Shown: one piece after another, positions 13,401 to 23,699 of the stretch
Position numbering within the stretch: the stretch's first letter is position 1
Layout of the letters: the number at the start of each line of letters is the position of its first letter
From: Arctopsyche grandis
Taxonomy: Eukaryota; Arthropoda; Insecta; Trichoptera; Hydropsychidae
Direction of reading: 5' to 3'
DNA: 64,000 nucleotides
NCBI RefSeq assembly: GCF_051622035.1
Contig: NC_135356.1
Coordinates: 2,604,001 to 2,668,000, forward strand
Translations under genes and position numbers: made by a program
Notes under the pieces: model-generated
Seen by the model: only the letters and a program-made list of their open reading frames with translations
What the model was told of the DNA's origin: nothing
The model's database searches: none

Positions 13401-16400
13401 AATACATATTTATGTTTTAGGTTGGTCGAAACGGGTCGTAATCTCGATAAGGGTGCGAGCGATAATTTATATGTGGTGGCTCAGGCTTTGATCTCGATCG
13501 GTCACTTGGAGTCGGCGACCGAGCTGTATCAAAAATTGGGAGATCAGCATGCAATGGTCAAGATGGCAGTTAAGATGGAAAATTGGGAGCAAGCGTTTCA
13601 ATTGGTCAAACAGAATCCGGAATACAAGGAAGAGGTTTATATACCATATGCACAACAAATGGCTAGGGACAATCATTTTATCGAAGCTCATAAAGGTTCG
13701 TACATGGTTACATGAATTTATGTACTACTAGACATTTAAATTTGTACCTTGATATTTATTTTTTATTAATTCATACCAGGAAGGCCTAGCAGGTAACCCC
13801 AAATGCGCCTTCCTGGCCAGACACATTGTAGGTACACTTGATACAAGTACTATACAAAGTATGTAAATACATATCAATTAACATCCATTTATGGTCAAAT
13901 TTGTAAATTTGCAGCATTTTATACAATTCAGTGAAATTCGAGATTGCTTAAAACTCGAGATTTTACGAGAAAATTGGTAAGGTTGCCAATTTATTGGAAC
14001 CGTTTCAATAAAAATCAGATAAATTGGCAAACTCGGATTTGAACCCATGACCACTCTGTTCAAAGCATTATATGCTAACCACTAGTCTATTCTGCTGGTT
14101 ATATTGAACATAATCGAGAATTTCTAAATGTTCTTCATTTGAGTTGTATTTATTCTATAATAGTTTCTTATTTTGTGTTATCGATGTGATATTTTCAGCA
14201 TACCACATGGGCGGTCAGACGGAATCAGCCGCTAGAGTTTTGGGAGTTCTTATACAAAATGCCATCGCCGAAGAACGTTTCAACGACGCTGCTTACTTGC
14301 ATTGGTTGCTTGCATCACAATCCTTAGAAATCTCCCAAACTGTGGACGATATTGAGTGGGTTAATTCGAAAAGCTTTGAAATTATTGTTATCGACAGTTG
14401 AAATTAACATTTTTCTTCTATTCAATTACAGTCAACAACAGAATTGGATAGAATCGTATAATGAAAATGAAAAATATGCAACAATTTACTTTACTTTTCA
14501 TATTGTGCATCAGTCTATACACGAAGTGTTTTCAGTTTGCCAACCGGAAACGTTGTTCAACGCGGCTAAAATTGTTCTTTCGCTCGTCGAAAACAATGTT
14601 CATCCGCCGAAAGGCATTTCTTTATTGTATCCTTTTCAATCTTATGTAGAGTTTATTTTTAGCAGTATTTCATTTTTGAAAATCATGTAAGATATTGCGC
14701 CTTGACGGTTTTCAGTTCGGTATATTTGTGTTTAGCAAAACAAGGCAGATTACTAGGCGCAAACAAACTGGCTCGTCAGATGCTGGACAAAATTCAGAAC
14801 TTGAAAGTACCATTTAAGATACAGGTGAATAAATTAAAACGGTTTAACCCTTTGAATGCTGAAGTCATTTCTGTTGAAAGCCCGCCACGCTACAAACTTC
14901 GCCCACATTTCCAATTAGAATTATTTAGAAATCAGGTATAAAATTGAAGTTAATCCAAACAAACTCTAGATAACTACCGCCGGGGATTTCAAGTTTTGTA
15001 AAGGTGTGTTTAGACTCTCTAATATATCTTGCAACAAAATATAATAAACAAAAGAAGTTTATTAGTGAATGTATTTTTCCAAAACTAGTTCGATCTTCTT
15101 AATTGTTGTTATAATTTAATGCTTTTAAAATGAATAAAAATCGATTGCGTGACGTGTATTGGGATAATACCGGTATATTAAATACGTGATGCTTCTTCCA
15201 ATAATCACCTATTCGGTCCAATCTGATTGTTCCCATGTGCAACTAGAGACCAAGGCAAAATCTGAAATACTCATCAATTAGGGATTTCCATTGGGTAATT
15301 CTGCTATGGTTATAAATTCAGAAATTCCGGTGTAAATGAGTGTTTATAAACGTAGACAAAGCAATTGCACGGATTACACGACTGATTTTTAATGCTACCG
15401 GGAAAGGCTTAACAGGTATTATTCTTGTTTATTTTATGCATGAAAAATATACAAAGCACATTGGCATTCTTCAGGCCCAAGGACTTGTCGGCAAAACGCT
15501 GTACAGCGTTGGTCAGCATTGAAAGGGTTAATAGTGTTTCGCAAACCCAACATAAAAAATATTATATATCAGACAAGTGTTATTTTCAAAAAATCATTTG
15601 TTGTCTGCTTCATGAGCTGCTTTTCTTCTACATATGTTGCTCTAGTATTTCTTTTGAACTAAAATGTTTTAAAAGAAAATCTTAGATAATATTGAGCAAC
15701 AAAAAAATTAACGAAGCGGAGATTATTCAATCTTTACTAGTGTGACCCACAATGATTTTGAGTTAAAGACGGTAAAACTCAAAAATCTGTAAAAATTGCG
15801 CATATTTTAAACGCTCATATCTTTTAAACGGGAAGAAAGGAACACAAATCATCATCATATTCGAATTCAATGGGTTAAACTAAGTAAAGATTGATTGGTC
15901 TCCGCTCTGGTGAAGATCCGAAAGATCACAAAATTAGCTTTTGAAAATACTCTTCCTCTAAATATTCATTATTTTTGTTGCTAATTTCTCTACATATGTA
16001 GATTGATTTCTTGATACCATCCTTTTCAGAAATCAGTAACCATCTGTGATATTTATTTGATTGCAGGAAAATGTAGAAGTTTTGACATTGCTCTCACGAG
16101 CTGGATTGAACGATAGTAACGAGGTTACGCCGTTGTGCTACAGATGTTCACATCATTTCACACCACTTTCAACAGTTTGCAACTACTGCGGACATAATTT
16201 GTACCATTCGTTTCTTACATTCGGTTAGTTGATGTTATGTGAAATTTTTCATTTTTTTATTTGGTATAGAAGTGGTTATTAATGTTTTAGAAATATTACC
16301 GTTGGTCGCATTCACTATAGAGGACGACATAACCGTGGAGGAGGCTTTACAGTTGATAGAATCTGATGTGTCTTCTCTCGAAGCTCGGCCAAACGACCAA

Positions 16401-16974
16401 GAAAATTCTCAGATATTGCGAATAGAGAATTTGTCTAATCTCAAAGACGTGTTCTCAAACAAATCGTTTGAAGTAAGTAAATATTTAATAGTATCTCAAC
16501 GATTAGCATTTCAAATGAAAAGTAAATATAGTACATAATTATAACATATATGTATAAGTGAGGTCAATTAATTCATATTTTCAATGTTTTTTTATAGGAT
16601 GATAAGAATGGTAAAGTTGTGTGCAACCGAGAAGATTTGAAAATATTACAGCCATTATCTGTGATAGTCATCAATCGTCCAAAACCATTGGAAACGTTAT
16701 TTTTTCGCAACGTTATGCCCGACTTACACATACAGTATTGCCCTCATTGTTACAAGGTTTATATCAATATTGAATGGGGACTTAAATATGTACGAGTATA
16801 CCATAAAACAACAACGTCGGTTTGTTTTTGTTTCAGCTATTTTACGTGGATGATTTGGAATCGCAGCTGATTTCTAAAGCACTCTGCTCATTTTGTCGTA
16901 GTCAACTGATTGACGGGAATGGCACTGAACCGTTAAAATCCATTATTTCATCTTCGTCATTCTCTCTTGAATGA
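4476..16974 (+). CDS. IFT122: Intraflagellar transport protein 122 (IFT-A core subunit), 20 exons
   Basis: This encodes the IFT-A subunit (Drosophila Oseg1) used in retrograde ciliary transport and in bringing membrane receptors into cilia. Exons: 4476-4537, 4743-4973, 5038-5254, 6536-6686, 8031-8185, 8258-8455, 9820-10086, 10533-10697, 11657-11895, 11961-12114, 12854-13018, 13199-13356, 13421-13695, 14199-14355, 14432-14626, 14716-14824, 16067-16223, 16291-16472, 16598-16756, 16837-16974. They sum to 3534 nt, giving 1177 residues and a stop; all borders are GT..AG and all phases agree. The N-terminal half (to about residue 520) is WD40 propeller, with [15 protein letters not shown] and [10 protein letters not shown] as in vertebrate IFT122. 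Next comes a TPR-like helical solenoid (about 570-960, e.g. [21 protein letters not shown]). The C-terminus has two zinc-binding pairs: C990/C993 with C1004/C1007, and C1127/C1130 with C1149/C1152. Human IFT122 is slightly longer (about 1240), with an extra loop after the third WD repeat. The ATG at 4476 starts MRTVPKW, matching the family start. An RTE fragment lies directly behind the stop, in the presumed 3' UTR. Identity is secure; exon 1 is the least constrained. Confidence 0.96.
5800..6075 (-). repeat. Degraded tRNA-derived SINE in IFT122 intron 3
   Basis: It shares the body GGCAAACTCTGATAAGAAACG with the SINE at 10727-11126, in the same reversed orientation. The promoter end has diverged: GGGAATCGAAACTG stands where the B box complement should be. 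Confidence 0.45.
6785..7855 (+). mobile_element. 5'-truncated Jockey-like LINE (family A) in IFT122 intron 3
   Basis: The translation shows the catalytic YADD box ([12 protein letters not shown]) at 6800-6850, then the RT thumb region ([31 protein letters not shown]), now split by frameshifts and stops. The 3' end is an (AATA)n tail near 7840-7855. It lies in sense orientation inside the intron. A longer, better preserved copy is on the minus strand at 55051-56554. Confidence 0.8.
8522..9188 (+). mobile_element. hAT deletion derivative, ZBED5/FAM200-like
   Basis: The terminal inverted repeats start CAGTGCTACTCAAACTATGG on the left and end ATAGTTTGAGCAAATAGCACTG-like on the right, with an 8-bp target-site duplication CCTTAGAG at 8514-8521 and 9189-9196. 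Inside, remnants of the transposase C-terminus are visible ([30 protein letters not shown]), as in ZBED5/FAM200-like proteins, with stop codons in between. It lies in IFT122 intron 6. Confidence 0.9.
9230..9670. mobile_element. MITE with long inverted ends, split by a second MITE
   Basis: GTATATGTTACAGTCGGAAG on the left pairs imperfectly with the right end, which reads on the minus strand GTATATGTTACAATTGAGG. AGTTGTAATATATT is shared further in. The ends are about 50 bp long. A 185-bp element is inserted in the middle. No coding capacity. Confidence 0.65.
9382..9566. mobile_element. 185-bp hAT-type MITE nested in another MITE
   Basis: The ends are TAGGGATCCCAAATATTCGA and its near-complement ending GGGATCCCTA. 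An exact 8-bp duplication GTTGTAAT lies at 9374-9381 and 9567-9574. It is too short to code. Confidence 0.85.
10727..11126 (-). repeat. tRNA-derived SINE in IFT122 intron 8
   Basis: Read on the minus strand, the 5' end resembles a tRNA: GGTCGGTGGTTGCGT as A-box region and GGGTTCGATCCCG as a good B box. A body with CAATTTATCTGATT and a 3' tail GGAAGGCGCATTGGGG follow, then an (AATA)n end. Pol III transcription is inferred from the boxes. Confidence 0.7.
11140..11585. mobile_element. Rearranged copy of the 2.2-3.1 kb LINE, 3' end inverted
   Basis: 11331-11585 matches 2455-2790 in the same orientation. 11140-11330 matches 2265-2460 in reverse complement. The 3'-terminal part is therefore flipped relative to the body and ends near 11330 in an A-rich run. 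It sits just before exon 9 of IFT122 and does not touch the splice acceptor. Confidence 0.7.
12214..12791. mobile_element. hAT-like non-autonomous element in IFT122 intron 10
   Basis: The ends TAGAGTTGCCAACAGG and TTGGCAACCCTA are inverted complements with one mismatch. ATTGAATA occurs just outside both ends but is offset by 4 bp on the left, so the duplication is uncertain. The interior shows only a short acidic peptide remnant ([14 protein letters not shown]). Confidence 0.6.
13775..14100 (-). repeat. tRNA-derived SINE in IFT122 intron 13
   Basis: On the minus strand it starts with a tRNA-like head: TAGACTAGTGGTTAGCA as A box and GGGTTCAAATCC as B box. The shared SINE body follows, with the tail GGAAGGCGCATTTGGGG and TACCTGCTAGGCCTTCC. 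It belongs to the same family as 10727-11126, but the tRNA head differs in sequence. Confidence 0.75.
14848..15527. mobile_element. piggyBac-type MITE in IFT122 intron 16
   Basis: The ends CCCTTTGAATGCTGA and TCAGCATTGAAAGGG pair with one mismatch and are flanked by TTAA at 14844-14847 and 15528-15531. CCC at the tip plus TTAA is the piggyBac signature. The interior has no transposase. It holds a repeat segment shared with 23105-23470. Confidence 0.85.
15532..16066. other. Rest of IFT122 intron 16, nothing recognised
   Basis: AT-rich intronic sequence between the piggyBac-type MITE and exon 17. I find no open frame, inverted end or RNA gene. Confidence 0.5.
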
Positions 16975-17004
16975 AAATTTTTGGAATGGAAGAAAGATAT
17001 ACTG

Positions 17005-17650
17005 TTAATCAAGAAAGCAATCGAAGAGGTCTGCACATAAATATAAAGAAGACGAAATTTATGCTATGTAGTTGACAAAATGCAAACAGACACCGGTGAT
17101 CTAAACGTTGTATCTAGAGGTGTTAGAAAGAGTTAAAATATTTAAATACCTGAGAACTTGGTTAAATTAAGAGCTTGACCCAGATGAAAACTTAAGAATC
17201 CGCATCGAGATGGCTAGAACAGTGTTCATCAACAATAAACAAGCATCACAATCTTCGTACGCGTTTGAGATTCGCAAAGAGTGCTGCTATCTGGATGCAA
17301 AACGAGGACTCTGAAGACCAGAATGATCAGCCGTATCGAAGCTTTTGAGATGTGGGTCAACAGGCGTATGCTGAAGATCCCATGGACCAAAAAAGTCACA
17401 AATGAAGCTGTCCTCAGCATGATACGGAGAGGCAGGAAACTTGTTTCTGTCATCAAGTGGAGACAGATGGAGTACCTCGGACGCATGATACAGGGTTCAA
17501 AATACGAATTTTTCCGTTTGATTATCATGGGAAAAATAGAAGGTAGAAAATGGATTGGAAGGAAGAAGTTGTCATGGACTGATATGAGCGCTGAAGAGCT
17601 GTTCCGAACCGTTGAATCGAAGAAGAAGTCACCACTAACAGTAATTTTTT
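17005..17650 (+). mobile_element. 5'-truncated RTE-clade LINE fragment behind IFT122
   Basis: The translation shows GLHINIKKTKFML, then ISRIEAFEMWVNRRML, IPWTKKVTNEAVL, MEYLGRMIQGSKYE and IIMGKIEGRKWIGRKK. This is the C-terminal region of RTE-type endonuclease/reverse transcriptases, often misannotated as craniofacial development protein 2-like. A 141-codon frame (17281-17706) stays open. It begins about 30 bp after the IFT122 stop, so it probably lies in that gene's 3' UTR or its polyadenylation region. Confidence 0.85.
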
Positions 17651-17895
17651 TCTTCAATAGATTTTCAACATCTCATTCATATTTTTATATTTTTCCATAT
17701 TTTTAAAAGAAAAAAAAATAGACTAAGTGGTATTTGTATTATATTTACATTTATTAAAATATATAATAAAAAATTGAGTGGCACATTTTTGGAAAATTTG
17801 TAATTATTCCATGTAATTATTGTGTGTTGAATTACATTATAAATTTATTTTCATAAAGTTGTTTTATTTAAAATTTTTGTGATATCCATCTACAC

Positions 17896-18966
17896 CAGCG
17901 GTTTCCAAACTGGGAGGCGCGCCTCCCACGGGAGGCGCGGACTATTGCCAGGGGAGGCGCCAAAACTTTTTAATAAAAAAATAATTTTCATACCATAATA
18001 TCTACAAATAAATAAAACTTCATATCATTGCTTAACAGTAAAAATTCAATGCATGAATGTTTATTTTCATTTTTATATACACATTTAATTAGCAACCTTT
18101 CTCGAAGAAAACCTCTCGATAATTAAATTGTTAAACTTGCCTATTTGGTTGAAATTTTTGGAAAATTGAGGTGTTTAAATAAATCAATGCAGGGATCACA
18201 AATACACCCACTTGTTCAAAAAGACCAAGTAAAAGCTTTCATTAAAAAGTTGAAGTTATGGAAATCAAATTTACAAAAGAATGATTTGGATATGTTTTCA
18301 CTTTCCAAAGATTTCTGGGCCACAGCCAATATTGAAGCAAGTAAAAATCTTTTTACTGACCACTTGGATGGTTTAGTGCTGCATTTTTCCAATTATTTCA
18401 AAGACCTTGATTTCTCAAAGTTTTTGTGTATACAGAATCCATTTAACTACAATGAAGAAGGCGAATTCGAACTGACAACTATCGAAAAAGAAAAATTGAT
18501 AGAATTATCATGCGATAGCTCACTAAAACAAAAGTTTCAAAATGAAACCATAATTAAATTTTGGATGAATCTTAGTGGAGAGTATGAATCTTTGTATTGC
18601 AAAGCAATGCAAGTGTTTCTACCGAAAAGGAGTTACGAGTGGCACTCTCCATATTGCCCCCAAGATTTGATAAACTTTGTGCCAAAAAACAACAACATCA
18701 TTCGCATTTAATTTTGATGTGATAGATGTAGTTTAATTAGTAATTTAATATAATAATAAATATACGTGTTCGTATAAATTTATGTTATAGCAAAACCTTT
18801 TTATTATTCTGTCTATTGTAGTGTTCAGTATTTTTTTTTAAATAAAGGTTTATTATTTAAAACGTGTCTATATTATTATATATATTAAAAAATAAAAGGT
18901 AGGGAGGCGCGGAAAAAAAATTTTTTTTTTAGGGAGGCGTAGTAGCATAAAGTTTGGAAGCCGCTG
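17896..18966 (+). mobile_element. SCAND3/ZBED5-like hAT, internally deleted
   Basis: The ends are CAGCGGTTTCCAAACTGGG and AAAGTTTGGAAGCCGCTG with an exact 8-bp duplication ATCTACAC at 17888-17895 and 18967-18974. Copies of GGGAGGCGCGG lie just inside both ends. An open frame of 188 codons (18145-18711) gives a C-terminal transposase piece (LDFSKFLCIQNPF, EKLIELSCDSSLKQKF, FWMNLSGEY) resembling SCAND3/FAM200/ZBED5 proteins. The DDE catalytic core is missing, so it is non-autonomous. Confidence 0.92.
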
Positions 18967-18974
18967 ATCTACAC

Positions 18975-19779
18975 GGAAATTCTAAAATCATATAGGTATT
19001 ATTTTATGATGCCTGACGTCTCTTGAATTTTACAAAAATATTTATAAATCAAGATTTAAATTTGACAATTTGAATATGTATTTTTTTTAAAAGCTGTTTG
19101 ATAAGTCTATTGAAACAATTGCAAATATAATAATTTGCTTAAATTAATAGCGAAATTAAAAAAAATATATCCAAAATCGTAGCTTTTTTATTAATTATAG
19201 ATGGCACTATATTTATTTTACACATTGAAGCAAAACAAATGTTAGCGTCGTCTAAAGTAGGTATGTATTACATTTCCAAACCATTTAGGACGAAGACCAC
19301 ATTCATTATTACACACAGATCAATATCTCGTGTACTTCCGCACATGCCAATATCGATGGATGAGAAAATTATTTTGTACACTTCGAAGGTAAAACCATGG
19401 TCTTTTTTACTCGTGTGTGAATAAAACTGTTTACAACATACATAAGTTCCTAAATCAGTAGTGATTGGTGGGAATAGTCGGCATTTGAAGTACATAAAAT
19501 ACATTATCATTACGCTTGAATTGGTTGTTAGTATTTTCTGCCGTGTAGACATTGTTTGATTTTGCAGCTGCGACTGGCAGCTGCAAAATCGCTATTAATA
19601 TATTTCGCTATTAATTTCAACACACGAACCGTCATCAGTCATTTAAAGGTACATAAACTATCAAATGAAACGTTTCTGTATATAAAATAAATGAAAATTG
19701 ATTGAGCATACTTATACTATTATATTTAGATAATGATCGATTAAATTATTTTTATTTTTTTTGGTATTTTTAGTGAAGC
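18975..19779. other. No gene recognised
   Basis: AT-rich sequence between two hAT elements. Short frames at 19239-19424 and 19268-19552 show no family resemblance. A perfect hairpin lies at 19558-19590 and is listed separately. Confidence 0.45.
19558..19590. repeat. Perfect 14-bp hairpin
   Basis: GATTTTGCAGCTGC (19558-19571) and its exact complement (19577-19590) are separated by GACTG. It could be a foldback remnant or a transposon sub-end; no terminator function is implied in an insect. Confidence 0.7.
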
Positions 19780-21900
19780 ATGTCACAAAAGAAAACATGG
19801 AAAATTTGGGATAATTTCACACTGCTGCCAGTAGCGGGATCTTAATCAAAAACAAACTGCATAAAGCAAACTGCAACGTGTGCAAATCAGAAAAAACTGT
19901 TCTTAATTCAAGTATATCTTAAAACACATAATACATATATATCCAAATGAAAAACGAGACAGTGACACGTAAATTAATTCTATGGTTGAAAATCCCGTTA
20001 AAAAATCGACGAATTTAATTTAACGATTTGACTCTTTGATTTTATCCATCGAAAAAGCCTAGAAGAAATTGTTGAAAAATTGGCCGCTGTAGATGGAATA
20101 TCCATATGAGCTATAACTATGTAAATCCGAATTCATCAGGGAGTCGATAACATATCGAGGATATAAATTGCCCAAAAATGAAAGTGATGTCATGAAATTA
20201 GTGCAGAAACATTATGAAGTCGTAAAATCGGAAATTATTTCCGAATTGTTGGAAAAAATCTCAAATAATCAACGGTTTAATTTGACTATAGATCAGGCCT
20301 GGGCAAACTAATTTGGTGCGGCCCGCGAGCAAAATTAAAAAAAAGCTTAATTTTTCTGATCTAAAAAAATTTTGTTGATTTGTTAAATGGTTTATCGTTT
20401 CTGACATAAGATAGAATTCAAATTTGGGTCAAACTAGACGGCAAACTAGAATACAAACTTTAATAAGCAATTATCATACATACATATTAGAATCGATCAC
20501 ATGGTACTCGATAGCTCTCGACGAAAGTAATGACCGAAAAGATACAGCACAGTTATTAATTTTCATACGCGGATGAAACTCTAAATTTGAAATTATTGAA
20601 GAGCTTTTATCATTGGAATCACTTAAAAATCAAACAACTGGAGCTGATATTTTTGAAAAAGTTGTTAATTGCTTAAAAAAAATAACAACTGACAGAACAC
20701 CAAGTTTGACGGTTAAAAATATTGGATAAAGAAAATCCAGGATAAATTTTCGAAAATTGTCCTGATTAAAATTTAATTATAATTCATTATATCATACATC
20801 AACAAGTATTGTGCCAAAATGTGTTAAAAGTTGCACATGTGACATCTTGTATTATTAAACTTGCCAATTTAATACGATCGAGTGGCTTGAAACACAGACA
20901 ATTCATTGCTATCCTTCAAGTTATTGAATCTGAGTTCACAGATATTATTGATCATAATCATATTCGATGGCTTAGCCTAGGAAAAATACTTCGGCGATTA
21001 TGGGATACAAAATAAGAAATCGTTCTATTTTTAGAAATGAAAAATAGTATCGACTTCCCCGAATTAACTGATAATGTGACTGGCTGTGTGATTTTGCATT
21101 TACTTTGGACATCGTGACACATTTAAATACTTTCATCACAGTGTTCCAAGAGGAAAATTTATATGTTCACGATATGATGAAAAGTTTGAAGGCATTTAAA
21201 TTAAAACTACGACTGTTTCTTCACCATTTTTTGATTAAACGGGTAGACCACCTTTCAACCGTGAAATTGCTGAAGGTACCAGAAAATAAATTTGAAGAAT
21301 ATGCTGAAATTATCGACGATTTAAGTGGCGAGACGGAGCTATAAATTAAGATTATATATTATATTTACAGTGCGATGATGATTTAAGGGAATTACACCGT
21401 CATGAAGAAATTTGCAAATTGTACAACGCCCTTAATACGGAAAAATTCGACAAACTTAGAGATTTTGCTCAAAAAATGTTGGTGGTTTTTTGATCAACCT
21501 AAATATGTAAAAAAACATATCAATTAAAAATTCTTTACAATCAAGCATCACAGATGAAAATTTACAAGCATTTTTAAGAATTTCAACTACAAAACTTTCT
21601 CCTGAAATTAAAAAAACTGTTAAAAATCTGAAACAGTTTCATTCGTCAAATTAAATTGTTGTTTTGTATGAAATTTAAAAAAAAATTATGTTTTAATTTC
21701 TTTCACGATAATAAATAATGTATATCTAAAAATAGTATTTTACTTGCGGCCTGCCGCTCATTTTTAATTTCTAAAGTGGCCCTTCATCCGAAAAGCTTGC
21801 CCAGACCTGCTCTAGATGAATGGACCAGTATCAGAACAACAAAAAAATATATATGGCCTAACTCTGAAAAGGGAGACAGATGTTGTCTCAAGGTTACACT
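19780..21900 (+). pseudogene. BED-type hAT transposase remnant, split by another hAT
   Basis: A frame from 19780 starts MSQKKTWKIWDNF, followed by a degraded zinc-finger region. Later pieces include SEIISELLEKISNNQRFNLTID. Removing the insertion at 20294-21809 rejoins NLTID to EWTSIRTTKKY, a typical hAT transposase motif in correct frame. Several stops and frameshifts make it inactive. Its own ends are not identified. Confidence 0.65.
20294..21809 (+). mobile_element. GTF2IRD2-like hAT nested in another hAT
   Basis: The ends CAGGCCTGGGCAAACTAA and AAGCTTGCCCAGACCTG are flanked by CTATAGAT (20286-20293) and CTCTAGAT (21810-21817), an 8-bp duplication with one change. The coding remnants read HNHIRWLSLGKILRRLWD, LFLEMKNSIDFPELTDN and LDIVTHLNTFITVFQEENLY, as in GTF2IRD2-type transposases. 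Stops at several points show it is dead. Confidence 0.88.
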
Positions 21901-22510
21901 AGCGTATAAATTAGGGGGCTGGGTTTCATTTTACCTGATATTCTCAAAGTTATAATTCTATTATATCTCAAAGTATTATGCATATTATGACGATTACAAC
22001 TTTTACAATTTTTTGAATCGTTATACCTCAGAAACGGTGGCTCTTAGAAAAAAAAGTACTGATACATTTTTTATAGATAATTTTATAATCTACAATTTTT
22101 GTCAGATGTAATTTTATAATAAAACTTACCGTTTTGTTGAAAATCGCGAAAAACCCATATTTTTGACCTATGATTTTTTTCCAGGTATCAGAACGATGAC
22201 GAGTTTTGACATGTCATTTATAATTACGTTTTGAACAATTTTACTCACATTCAGCTTGTTGTGAATTTATGTATCTTTGAATGTCTAAATTGACCGGTAC
22301 TCGTGAAATCATCTCTGGAGTGTTTATTTACAAAAATACTACATCAACCGATCTTCCATTAAGGAGTTTTGCATTGATCAACGAGTCGTACGATTTGCAG
22401 ACTAAGGAAAAACCTCCGGAGAAGTGGAGTGTGCAAAAATACTTTGAAACCCGAAAAAATGTTTTTGTATCAAATTTCAGTCAATCTGAGTGCAGATATG
22501 TGACTAGATC
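21901..22510. other. No known gene; one orphan 89-codon frame
   Basis: Contains an open frame at 22281-22550 (start MSKLTGTREIISGVF). The protein is not recognisable and has no visible domain. It could be chance or an old transposon exon. Confidence 0.35.
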
Positions 22511-22840
22511 AGTGGTTCTCATGTGCAGCCACCAACGCTATATAGAGTAATATTTCACTATTTTATTTGTAAAATTATTTATAAATTTTTGACATGTATT
22601 ACATACATAGTTCGAATTATAAACAACTACAAAAAAATAAATTTATGTACAATAATAGAATATTGTACATACATATGTATATCAATGCAAGCATATAGCA
22701 AGTTCCAGATATAGATTGAAGACACTATAATTTTACGTTTTAAATTTGAATTCAGAAGTTGTTTTAATCGAACTACATAAAATGCAAAAAATAACAAATA
22801 AAATTGTGAAATATTACTTTATGAAACATGAGAACGACTG
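22511..22840. mobile_element. Possible hAT MITE
   Basis: CAGTGGTTCTCATG at the left and CATGAGAACGACTG at the right are inverted complements with one mismatch, about 330 bp apart. The flanks do not show a clean 8-bp duplication, so the limits are tentative. Confidence 0.4.
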
Positions 22841-23104
22841 GTACATATGCGTGTCAAACTAGAATGATCTCTTATTATTAATTTTATTACTATCATCAAA
22901 ACGAAAGCGAATAATAAAAAGCTTGTAAATAGATAATAATCGTTAGATTAATAACTATTATATACATACATACATACATATATGTAGAATAAATTTATTG
23001 TAAGTATATTTTATGATAAATAAAAATCTATTAAAAATCCAAAGAAAATAACTTTTTGATACAACCGTCAGTCATAATTATTATTGCATTATTTAAAAAA
23101 GTAC

Positions 23105-23470
23105 GAGACCCTAGATAACTACCAATGAGGATTTCGAGTTTTGTAAAGGTGTGTTTAGACTCTCTAATATGTACATATATCTTGCAACAATATAAAATAA
23201 ACAAATTCTAAGTCTATTAATTTTATGTATTTCTCAAAAACTAGTTCGATCTTCATCGTTCTTAAAATGTCATGCTCACAATCTAAATACCATGCCACAA
23301 TCTAAATACCATGCCACAATCTAAAATACTCAGCAGCTAGGGATTTCCAACGAGAAATTCTACTATAATTATAAATTCAGCAATTCCGGTGTAAGCCAGT
23401 CTTTATAAACATTGACACGGATTACACGACCCATATTCAATGCATTTTTTTTCAATGCTACCTGGAAATT
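23105..23470 (+). repeat. Second copy of the repeat inside the 14848-15527 MITE
   Basis: TTTTGTAAAGGTGTGTTTAG, ATTCCGGTGTAA and CACGGATTACACGAC are shared with 14965-15415 in the same order. The TTAA/CCC piggyBac ends are not seen here, so this copy is truncated. Confidence 0.65.
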
Positions 23471-23699
23471 TTTTTTACCTGCATTGCAATTTTGCATTAT
23501 GTCTAGATTTCATGCAAGTCAAACCAAAACAGATCATCATATGCTACATATCCTGTCTTCACAATCCTTACCATGCAAATACTACACAATCATTTTTATA
23601 TGGTGGTATAATTTAGCATTATGTACTACCAAGTGGTACGCGAGTCAAAAAAGGTTGGGAAACGATGGGTCTGTTGCGGTCTGTTGCGCGCAGTGCACT

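Noticed and set aside
10727-14100. tRNA genes on the minus strand
   Set aside because: The tRNA-like heads continue into a SINE body and tail and occur more than once.
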